Positions 56,887 to 64,000 of a DNA stretch of 64,000 bases are shown here, piece after piece. Position numbers and translations under genes: made by a program. Numbering within the stretch: position 1 is the first letter of the stretch; every line of letters begins with the position of its first letter. The stretch lies in contig NZ_ASZC01000017.1 of assembly GCF_000468095.1 (NCBI RefSeq), positions 62,001 to 126,000 on the forward strand, given 5' to 3'. The notes under the pieces are model-generated. The model did no database searches and was not told where the DNA came from. It was given only the letters and a program-made list of their open reading frames with translations. This DNA is from Pantoea sp. AS-PWVM4. Lineage in GTDB: Bacteria; Pseudomonadota; Gammaproteobacteria; Enterobacterales; Enterobacteriaceae.

Positions 56887-59800
56887 TTACAATAGTTCCA
56901 GCAATGCCTGAAGCGGGTGACGCATGCCATTGCCTTCCGCGCGTTTCACCTGACTACGGCATGAGAAACCGGTGGCGAGACAGCGTTGACGCGGCAGTTT
57001 TTGCATCTGCGGATGCCAGGACAACGCGTAAATCCCCAGCGAGTTCTCCAGATTTTTGCTTTCGTGTCCATAGGTGCCCGCCATACCGCAGCAGCCGACA
57101 TTAATGTTTTCCAGCTTCGCTCCGAAACGGGCAAAAATGTCCTGCCATTGGTTGGGGGTTGAGGGTAGCGCGGTCACTTCAGTGCAATGGGCAAACAGAT
57201 ACCAGGCCTCGCCCCCGGTGTTTTGCACGGCACGTTCCGCCACCGCAGTCTGCAACCATTCATGGACCAACAACACATTAAAATCACCGCGCTTCTCGCC
57301 CAGTACCTGGTTGTACTCATCCCGGTAGCACAACACGGTAGCTGGATCGACACCGACCATCGGCATGCCTAACTGCGCCACACGATTGAGGAAGTCAGCG
57401 GTTTTTTCCGCCGTGCGGGCAAAACGTTGCAGGAAGCCTTTGACATGTTGCGCCTTGCCGTTCGGTGAAAATGGCAGCAGCACCGGGCGGTAACCGAGTT
57501 TCTCAATCAGTTTGACAAAGTCAGTCACCAGTTGGGCTTCGTAATAGCTGGTAAACGGATCCTGTACCACCAGCACACAATCCTTGCGCGCGTTGCTGTC
57601 GAGCGCTTCCAGTTGCTCCAGCGTCAGGTTCATCGCCGGATGGCCACTCAGTTGCTGCTTCAGACTCGGTGAGGAGAGCAACGGCAAATCGACCATGCCG
57701 ATATGGCTTTTGCTGAGCTCGCGCATCCACGGCTGTTTCAGGAAGAAGTTAAACACCTTTGGCGCTTTCGCCATCAGCGGCGCGTAGCTTTCTACCGTGG
57801 CAACCAGATGATCGCTCATCGGGCGCAGATAACGCGTGTGATACAGTTGCAGGAAGCGAGAGCGAAAGTTCGGTACGTCAATTTTAATCGGGCACTGGGT
57901 CGAACAGGCTTTACAGGCGAGGCAGCCCGCCATCGCTTCTTTTACTTCATGAGAGAAATCATACTCGCCTTGCTTCGCATGCCATGAGTTACGGGTACGC
58001 TGAATCAAGGTACGCAGGCTGGCGCGTTGCTCTGGCAGGGATTTCTCCAGCAGCACCGGATCCACCCCCTGCTCGGACAGCAGGCGCAACCATTCACGCG
58101 TCAGCGTGGCACGGCCTTTGGGGGAGTGGATGCGGTTACGGGTGATTTTCATCGACGGGCACATCGGGCTGCGCGTATCAAAGTTGAAGCACAGACCGTT
58201 ACCATTGCACTCCATCGCGCCGCGCCAGTCATTGCGCACTGTGAGCGGGATCTGGCGATCATATGTGCCGCGTTTCACCGCATCGACCTGCATCATCGGT
58301 TCGTTGCTACCCAGCGGCGTACAGATTTTGCCGGGGTTCATGCGGTTATCGGGGTCAAACGCCGCTTTGATGCGACGCAATTCGTTAAACAGGGTTTCAC
58401 CGAAAAACGCCGGACTGTATTGCGCGCGGAAACCTTTGCCATGCTCGCCCCACAGCAGGCCGCCATAACGTGCGGTCAAGGCCACCACTTCATCGGAGAT
58501 CTGTTTCATCAGCATCTCTTGCTGCGGATCGCACATATCCAGCGCCGGACGGACGTGCAGCACACCAGCGTCGACATGACCAAACATGCCATAGCTCAGA
58601 CCGTGGCTATCAAGCAGAGCGCGGAAATCGACGATATAATCCGCCAGATGCTCCGGCGGCACAGCGGTATCCTCAACAAACGGAATTGGCTTGGCGCGCC
58701 CTTTGGCATTTCCGAGCAGACCCACCGCTTTCTTGCGCATATTATAGATGCGCTCGATGCCGCCCAAGTCGTTACACAGCTGATAACCGATCACTCCACC
58801 CTGCTGCTGCGTCATCAGTTCATCCAGACGCGCGCACAAGGTCGATACCTGCTGCTCAATCAGTTCACCGTCATCTCCGGCGAACTCGACGATGTTCAGT
58901 CCCAGCATCTCTTTATCCGGCACATCGGTAATCAACTCTTTAACCGAATGCCAGACGATATCTTCACGCGCCAGATTCAATACTTTTGAGTCGACGGTTT
59001 CCACCGATAACGCTTTTGCTTCGACCATAAAGGGGGCGTTGCGCAGTGCAGAGTCGAAGGAGTCATATTTGATATTTACCAGCCGGCGCACTTTCGGGAT
59101 CGGCGTGATATCGAGTCGCGCTTCGCTGATAAACGCCAGAGTGCCCTCGGCACCGCACAGCAGGCGCGTCAGATCAAAGGTGTGCAGATCGTCACTGAAC
59201 ACATGGCGTAAATCATAACCGGTGAGAAAACGGTTCAGTTTCGGGAATTTTTCCAGAATCAACGCACGTTGTTCACGACAACGCGTCATCACCTGCTGAT
59301 AAATGCGCCCTTCTTTGGTTGGCGTTTGCGCCAGTTTCTCCGCTAAATCGGTCGGCATCGCGCGGGTATCAAGAATATCACCGCCCAGCAGCACCGCGCG
59401 CAGACCCAGAACATGGTCGGAGGTTTTGCCATACACCAGCGACCCTTGCCCGGAAGCATCGGTGTTGATCATCCCGCCCAGGGTGGCGCGGTTACTGGTC
59501 GATAACTCAGGGGAGAAAAAGAAACCGTAGGGTTTCAGCCAGGCGTTTAACTGATCTTTCACTACCCCGGCTTCGACGCGAACCCAACGTTGTTCGGTGT
59601 TGATTTCGAGGATGCGGTTCATGTAGCGCGACATATCAACCACAATCCCCTGGTTCAGGGACTGCCCGTTGGTGCCCGTGCCGCCGCCGCGTGGAGTAAA
59701 CACCAGGCTGGCAAAACGTTCTTCCCCTGCCAGACGCGCAATCAGCGCGACATCCGCGGTGGAACGGGGAAAGAGCGCCGCATCCGGCAGCAATTGATAA

Positions 59801-59940
59801 ATGCTGTTATCGGTTGAAAGTGAGAGACGATCAGCGTAACTGGTGGCGGTATCGCCAGTAAATCCTTGCTCTTTTAAGGACGCCAGGAATGTCAGCACCA
59901 GTTGAACGAGGCCCGGTGCCTGGGAAATCTGTGGGATCAT
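56887..59940 (-). CDS. ydiJ: FAD-binding and Fe-S oxidoreductase YdiJ
   Basis: A 1017-residue fusion of a D-lactate-dehydrogenase-like FAD domain (PRGGGTGTNGQSLNQG near residue 85, GGMINTDASGQGS, LTGYDLRHV) with ferredoxin-type Fe-S motifs (ECNGNGLCFNFDTRSPMCP and CLACKACSTQCPIKIDVP) and a C-terminal CCG domain (VGCCGMAGTYGHE). The start at MIPQISQAPG is that of E. coli; 22 further codons upstream are not supported. YdiJ oxidises 2-hydroxyacids such as D-2-hydroxyglutarate. Dependence on Fe-S clusters fits its place beside suf. Confidence 0.95.
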   Translation of the reverse strand: MIPQISQAPGLVQLVLTFLASLKEQGFTGDTATSYADRLSLSTDNSIYQLLPDAALFPRSTADVALIARLAGEERFASLVFTPRGGGTGTNGQSLNQGIVVDMSRYMNRILEINTEQRWVRVEAGVVKDQLNAWLKPYGFFFSPELSTSNRATLGGMINTDASGQGSLVYGKTSDHVLGLRAVLLGGDILDTRAMPTDLAEKLAQTPTKEGRIYQQVMTRCREQRALILEKFPKLNRFLTGYDLRHVFSDDLHTFDLTRLLCGAEGTLAFISEARLDITPIPKVRRLVNIKYDSFDSALRNAPFMVEAKALSVETVDSKVLNLAREDIVWHSVKELITDVPDKEMLGLNIVEFAGDDGELIEQQVSTLCARLDELMTQQQGGVIGYQLCNDLGGIERIYNMRKKAVGLLGNAKGRAKPIPFVEDTAVPPEHLADYIVDFRALLDSHGLSYGMFGHVDAGVLHVRPALDMCDPQQEMLMKQISDEVVALTARYGGLLWGEHGKGFRAQYSPAFFGETLFNELRRIKAAFDPDNRMNPGKICTPLGSNEPMMQVDAVKRGTYDRQIPLTVRNDWRGAMECNGNGLCFNFDTRSPMCPSMKITRNRIHSPKGRATLTREWLRLLSEQGVDPVLLEKSLPEQRASLRTLIQRTRNSWHAKQGEYDFSHEVKEAMAGCLACKACSTQCPIKIDVPNFRSRFLQLYHTRYLRPMSDHLVATVESYAPLMAKAPKVFNFFLKQPWMRELSKSHIGMVDLPLLSSPSLKQQLSGHPAMNLTLEQLEALDSNARKDCVLVVQDPFTSYYEAQLVTDFVKLIEKLGYRPVLLPFSPNGKAQHVKGFLQRFARTAEKTADFLNRVAQLGMPMVGVDPATVLCYRDEYNQVLGEKRGDFNVLLVHEWLQTAVAERAVQNTGGEAWYLFAHCTEVTALPSTPNQWQDIFARFGAKLENINVGCCGMAGTYGHESKNLENSLGIYALSWHPQMQKLPRQRCLATGFSCRSQVKRAEGNGMRHPLQALLELL

Positions 59941-60147
59941 TATTGAGTGACCGAGATGTTGTAAACGTTTGCGTAGTCGATTCTTATGAATTATTCGTTT
60001 TATCACATTTTTCAGTCGCTCGCTGTTTTTTCAGGAAACGTAAAAAGCGGCCTGCATTTCTCTGTTTAATCCTTCTGAAATAGGTAATCATTGATTGGGG
60101 ACAGTAAACCCCACTGTGAAGGATTCAATTGAGGTCAAAAGGCTGTT

Positions 60148-61260
60148 ATGAAAAACCTGCAAGGCGGTTTGGACTTACCGCAAATGCTGTTCTCACTGAT
60201 GTTCATCCTGCTGATGATCATCGCCTGCCTCTGGGTAGTTCAACCTTTTATTCTGGGTTTCGCCTGGGCCAGTATGGTGGTAATCGCCACCTGGCCGCTG
60301 ATGATTAAGTTGCAGCATCTGTTATGGGGACGCCGCTCGCTGGCGGTAATCGCCATGACCATCCTGTTGCTGCTGCTGTTTATCATCCCCATCGCCGTGC
60401 TGGTAAATAGCCTGATCGACAATAGCGCGCCGGTTATTGCCTGGGCCACACAGGGCCATATGACGGTGCCACAGCTTGACTGGCTGAAAGAAGTGCCGAT
60501 GGTCGGTGACAAACTGTTTGTCAGCTACCACAAGTTGGTTGATGGCGGTGGCTCAGCAATTATGAGCAAGTTGCAGCCCTATATTGGTCGCACCACCGGC
60601 TTCTTTGTCGCCCAGGCGGGTCATTTTGGCCGCTTTATGCTGCATCTGGGATTGATGCTGCTGTTCAGCGTGCTGCTGTACTGGCGTGGTGAGCAGGTCG
60701 GGCTGGGTATTCGGCATTTTGCTTACCGTATGGGTGGACGCCGTGGCGATGCCGCGGTGTTACTGGCCGGTCAGGCCATCCGCGCCGTCGCGCTTGGGGT
60801 AGTGGTGACAGCGCTGGTGCAGGGCGTATTGGGCGGTATCGGTTTAGCCATCTCGGGTATCCCGTATGCCACCCTGCTTACCGTGGTAATGATTCTTTCC
60901 TGCCTGGTGCAGCTCGGCCCATTGATTGTGTTGGTCCCGGCGATTATCTGGCTCTACTGGAGTGGAGATACCACCTGGGGCACCGTGTTGCTGGTGTGGA
61001 GTTGCGTGGTCGGGACACTCGACAACGTACTGCGTCCGATGCTGATCCGCATGGGTGCCGATTTGCCGATGATTTTGATTCTCTCCGGCGTGATCGGCGG
61101 TCTGGTGGCTTTTGGCATGATTGGCCTGTTTATCGGACCGGTGGTGTTAGCGGTATCCTATCGCCTGGTATCAGTATGGATGCATGAGGCTCCGGCACCG
61201 GATGACGATCCTGAAACCGTGGTAGAAGAACTCACCGAGCACGACGACCATACTGCCTGA
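60148..61260 (+). CDS. ydiK: AI-2E family transporter YdiK
   Basis: A 370-residue inner-membrane protein of the AI-2E/PerM family with about eight membrane segments and the typical central soluble stretch around residues 90-150, followed by the GVLGGIGLAISGIPYATLL and LRPMLIRMGADLPMILIL motifs. The C-terminal tail is acidic. The substrate is unknown. It is divergent from ydiJ. A 12-bp hairpin follows. Confidence 0.93.
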   Translation: MKNLQGGLDLPQMLFSLMFILLMIIACLWVVQPFILGFAWASMVVIATWPLMIKLQHLLWGRRSLAVIAMTILLLLLFIIPIAVLVNSLIDNSAPVIAWATQGHMTVPQLDWLKEVPMVGDKLFVSYHKLVDGGGSAIMSKLQPYIGRTTGFFVAQAGHFGRFMLHLGLMLLFSVLLYWRGEQVGLGIRHFAYRMGGRRGDAAVLLAGQAIRAVALGVVVTALVQGVLGGIGLAISGIPYATLLTVVMILSCLVQLGPLIVLVPAIIWLYWSGDTTWGTVLLVWSCVVGTLDNVLRPMLIRMGADLPMILILSGVIGGLVAFGMIGLFIGPVVLAVSYRLVSVWMHEAPAPDDDPETVVEELTEHDDHTA

Positions 61261-61269
61261 CCCTGCCTT

Positions 61270-61297
61270 ACGGTGGTTAACGCCAGTTAACCACCGT
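61270..61297 (+). other. 12-bp perfect hairpin after ydiK
   Basis: ACGGTGGTTAAC and GTTAACCACCGT pair around GCCA. No T-run follows directly, so it is at best a weak terminator. Confidence 0.5.
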
Positions 61298-61464
61298 CAC
61301 ACAATTCCCTTTTGTTAACGAAAATTTCCATAAGCGATTTTTAAGAAAAACCGCATTTTCACGCCATTTCCGTCAGTTTTGATAACGGAAAGATTATTTT
61401 CTGTACTGATTGACGGCCAAAATCCACTAAAAACACGTTTAAAAGATTATCAGCTTTAAACTAA

Positions 61465-61478
61465 TAAGAGGATTCTTA
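61465..61478 (+). promoter_or_regulatory. RcsB box of rprA
   Basis: TAAGAGGATTCTTA is a symmetrical TAAGA-N4-TCTTA site close to the RcsB consensus. Its centre is about 54 bases before the predicted rprA start, with a TATGTT -10 at 61514-61519, as in E. coli. Confidence 0.7.
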
Positions 61479-61524
61479 AAGACGCCAGAAGCGGCTGTGA
61501 ATAACATGTTTCCTATGTTTGAGA

Positions 61525-61620
61525 TCAAACCACTGATTTTTAAACAACCTTTTTCCCCTGAGTAAAGTGAAGAATTGCTGTGTGTAGTCTTTGCCCATCC
61601 CCTGTGATGGGCTTTTTTTT
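61525..61620 (+). ncRNA. rprA: RprA small RNA
   Basis: The 3' two thirds, from CCCCTGAG through AATTGCTGTGTGTAGTCTTT to the terminator stem GCCCATC/GATGGGC with its T-run, is almost identical to E. coli RprA, including the position downstream of ydiK. The 5' part is diverged. The 5' end is approximate, taken from the -10 box. RprA pairs with the rpoS leader and other targets with Hfq and is activated by the Rcs phosphorelay. Confidence 0.93.
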
Positions 61621-61825
61621 GGGGATTTTTTGCCTCAGAGCAGCGCATTCACAGGTTAAATGCCCGATGAGCCCCCCTATCGCCTCTTACACCTTACCTG
61701 CCGAAGGTGACTTCGACCTTCTGACTGGCGCGTTGTTAATACGGTAATCAGGGAGGTGATAAGGAGAGTTATCACAACAACGATGGGAAAAATACTTATC
61801 CGGGAAGATGGATGTGGGAGAGATA

Positions 61826-61848
61826 AGTCCCGGAAACTTTCCGGGACT
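61826..61848 (-). terminator. Hairpin after ppsA
   Basis: AGTCCCGGAAA pairs with TTTCCGGGACT; on the minus strand a short T-containing stretch follows. It lies 14 bases after the ppsA stop. Confidence 0.6.
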
Positions 61849-61861
61849 CTGGTTTACACAG

Positions 61862-64000
61862 TTATTTAGCCTTATTCAGCTCTGCCAGACTCAGCCAGGT
61901 TTCCACGACGGTATCCGGGTTCAGCGACAAGCTGTCAATTCCCTCTTCCATCAGCCAGGCGGCGAAATCCTGATGATCAGACGGGCCCTGGCCACAAATC
62001 CCGACATACTTGCCCTGTTTCTTCGCAGCCTGAATCGCCATCGACAGCAACGCTTTCACCGCATCATTACGTTCGTCAAACAGCGCGGAAACCACGCCGG
62101 AATCGCGATCCAGACCCAGCGCCAGTTGCGTCATGTCATTGGAACCGATAGAGAATCCATCGAAATGTTGCAGGAACTGTTCCGCCAGCAATGCATTCGA
62201 CGGGATCTCACACATCATGATCACCTTCAGGCCATTCTCACCGCGTTTGAGTCCCTGTTTCGCCAGTTCCTCAATCACCGCTTCCGCCTGCGCCACGGTC
62301 CGAACAAACGGGATCATGATTTCCACGTTAGTCAGCCCCATTTCATTGCGCACACGTTTCACCGCCGCACACTCCAGCGCGAAGCAGTCGCGGAAACTGT
62401 CAGCCACATAGCGGCCAGCACCGCGGAAGCCCAGCATCGGGTTCTCTTCTTCCGGTTCGTAACGTTCACCACCTACAAGGTTGGCATACTCATTCGATTT
62501 GAAATCCGACAGGCGCACAATCACACGTTTCGGAGCAAACGCGGCACCCAGGGTAGCGATCCCTTCGGTGAGTCGAGCAATATAGAACTCAACCGGATCG
62601 TCAAACCCTTTCATCATCTGACGAATTTCCTGTTGCAGCTCTGGCGTCTGTTGGTCAAATTCCAGCAACGCTTTCGGGTGCACGCCGATCATACGGTTAA
62701 TGATGAATTCCAGACGCGCCAGGCCCACGCCCTCATTCGGCAGGCAGGCAAAATCGAATGCACGATCCGGGTTACCGACGTTCATCATGATTTTCAGCGG
62801 CAGGTCCGGCAAGCTGTCCACCTGAGAACTGGTGACTTCAAAATCCAGCAGGTCGTCATAAACATAGCCGGTGTCACCCTCAGCGCAGGACACCGTGACC
62901 TTGCGACCATCTTTCAGACGTTCAGTCGCATCGCCGCATCCCACTACCGCCGGAATACCCAATTCACGGGCAATAATCGCCGCATGGCAGGTACGTCCAC
63001 CGCGATTAGTGACAATCGCTGACGCTTTTTTCATGATCGGTTCCCAGTCAGGGTCGGTCATGTCGGTAACCAACACGTCCCCCTTTTCGATCCGATTCAT
63101 CTGGCTGATATCCTGAATCACCTTCACTTCACCGGCACCAATACGGTGACCAATCGCACGGCCTTCCACGACAATGTTGCCTTTTCCATGCAGATTGTAA
63201 CGTTCCATCACCTGACCACTGGAACGTACTGTTTCCGGGCGCGCCTGGACAATAAACAGTTTGCCAGTGTGACCATCTTTCGCCCACTCGATATCCATTG
63301 GGCGTTTGTAGTGCTGCTCGATGAGTACTGCCTGACGCGCCAGCGCCTGCACTTCATCATCGCTCAGACAGAAGCGATCACGTTCGTCTTCAGCCACATC
63401 TTCAATGCGAACCTGCTTGCCGTGTTCATGGGAGTCGGCGTACACCATCCGCACCTTTTTAGAACCCATGTTGCGACGGACGATAGCCGGACGATTCGCC
63501 GCCAGCGTCGGTTTGTGCACGTAGAATTCATCCGGGTTCACCGCCCCTTGTACCACCATTTCACCTAAACCAAAGGCGGCGGTGATAAACACCACCTGAT
63601 CAAACCCCGATTCGGTATCAATGGTAAACATCACGCCAGACGAGGCGAGATCGGAACGCACCATCCGCTGGATCCCTGCCGACAGCGCGACGCCGCGATG
63701 GTCATAGCCCTGATGCACACGATAAGAGATGGCGCGATCGTTAAATAACGACGCATAAACGTGCTTGACCGCCACCATTACCGCATCAATGCCCTGCACA
63801 TTCAGGAACGTTTCCTGTTGTCCGGCAAAGGAGGCATCGGGCATGTCCTCAGCGGTCGCCGAAGAACGCACGGCAAACGAGGCTTCGGCATCATCGGCAG
63901 ATAATTGTTGGTAGGCATCATGAATGGCTGTTTCCAGTTCAGGCTGGAACGGTGTATCAACCACCCATTGGCGGATTTGCTTACCCGCTTTCGCCAACTC
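61862..64000 (-). CDS. ppsA: Phosphoenolpyruvate synthase, 5' end cut by the window edge
   Basis: The last 712 residues of a protein that is about 792 in E. coli; roughly 80 N-terminal residues lie beyond the window. The ATP-grasp domain shows [17 protein letters not shown]. The swivelling phosphohistidine domain has the catalytic His in [19 protein letters not shown]. The PEP-binding barrel has [19 protein letters not shown] and the catalytic Cys in [10 protein letters not shown]. It makes PEP from pyruvate and ATP in gluconeogenesis. Confidence 0.97.
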   Translation of the reverse strand, partial: ELAKAGKQIRQWVVDTPFQPELETAIHDAYQQLSADDAEASFAVRSSATAEDMPDASFAGQQETFLNVQGIDAVMVAVKHVYASLFNDRAISYRVHQGYDHRGVALSAGIQRMVRSDLASSGVMFTIDTESGFDQVVFITAAFGLGEMVVQGAVNPDEFYVHKPTLAANRPAIVRRNMGSKKVRMVYADSHEHGKQVRIEDVAEDERDRFCLSDDEVQALARQAVLIEQHYKRPMDIEWAKDGHTGKLFIVQARPETVRSSGQVMERYNLHGKGNIVVEGRAIGHRIGAGEVKVIQDISQMNRIEKGDVLVTDMTDPDWEPIMKKASAIVTNRGGRTCHAAIIARELGIPAVVGCGDATERLKDGRKVTVSCAEGDTGYVYDDLLDFEVTSSQVDSLPDLPLKIMMNVGNPDRAFDFACLPNEGVGLARLEFIINRMIGVHPKALLEFDQQTPELQQEIRQMMKGFDDPVEFYIARLTEGIATLGAAFAPKRVIVRLSDFKSNEYANLVGGERYEPEEENPMLGFRGAGRYVADSFRDCFALECAAVKRVRNEMGLTNVEIMIPFVRTVAQAEAVIEELAKQGLKRGENGLKVIMMCEIPSNALLAEQFLQHFDGFSIGSNDMTQLALGLDRDSGVVSALFDERNDAVKALLSMAIQAAKKQGKYVGICGQGPSDHQDFAAWLMEEGIDSLSLNPDTVVETWLSLAELNKAK

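Larger units (their letters stand above)
61261..61861. other. Intergenic region ydiK-ppsA
   Basis: About 600 bases without a protein gene. It contains the ydiK hairpin, the RcsB-type box and rprA, and the ppsA terminator. Between rprA and ppsA nothing else is recognised. Confidence 0.7.

Overview
The window is a stretch of an enterobacterial chromosome, most likely from the Erwiniaceae (Pantoea/Erwinia type). Its backbone follows the Escherichia coli order from pdxY to ppsA: pdxY-tyrS-pdxH-mliC-anmK, slyB, slyA, ydhIJK, sodC-ydhF-ydhL, nemRA-gloA-rnt, grxD, mepH, ynhF, purR, punR/punC, cfa, ribC, mdtK, tRNA-Val genes, pykF, lpp, ldtE, sufABCDSE, ydiJ, ydiK, rprA, ppsA. Departures include no lhr between rnt and grxD, no sodB after mepH, three rather than two tRNA-Val(GAC) genes, an eptA-type gene between ydhL and nemR, and an unrecognised lipoprotein gene between ydhK and sodC. 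pdxY is cut at the left edge and ppsA at the right edge.

The main accessory feature is a block of about 21 kb (5.19-26.57 kb) in the convergent gap between slyB and slyA. By eye it is richer in A+T than the flanks. It contains no recognisable integrase, transposase or flanking tRNA. Sixteen genes on the minus strand are tightly packed, often overlapping, and read as one operon running 24.96 -> 5.97 kb: a two-partner secretion pair (TpsA exoprotein, TpsB transporter); an AcpS-type phosphopantetheinyl transferase; a ketoreductase; a hot-dog dehydratase; an acyl carrier protein; a GcvT-fold folate-type protein; a fused ketosynthase/chain-length-factor didomain; a second ketosynthase with one active-site His replaced; a small unrecognised protein, possibly a degenerate ketosynthase; an ABC ATPase; a periplasmic helical protein; an FtsX/MacB-like permease; a LolA-like periplasmic protein; an outer-membrane barrel; a malonyltransferase; and a polytopic membrane protein. 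Two EcpR/MatA-like LuxR regulators, related to each other, lie at the two ends of the block.

My reading is that this block makes a reduced or polyene-type fatty acyl/polyketide chain with a discrete (type II) synthase, and moves a lipid product to the outer membrane with a dedicated LolD/LolE/LolA-like route. It resembles aryl polyene clusters in outline but lacks their starter ligase, MMPL exporter, thioesterase and glycosyltransferase-like enzymes, and it adds a TpsA/TpsB adhesin pair and a GcvT-like enzyme. The link between lipid and adhesin is inference from operon structure only.

The rest is housekeeping and stress physiology: vitamin B6 and tyrosyl-tRNA synthesis, envelope maintenance (mliC, anmK, slyB, mepH, lpp, ldtE, cfa), detoxification (nemA, gloA, sodC), nucleobase control (purR, punR, punC), central carbon control (pykF, ppsA), Fe-S assembly (suf) and the Rcs-controlled sRNA RprA. 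Several regulatory sites can be read directly: PurR, SlyA, NemR, Cra, Fur and RcsB-type boxes.
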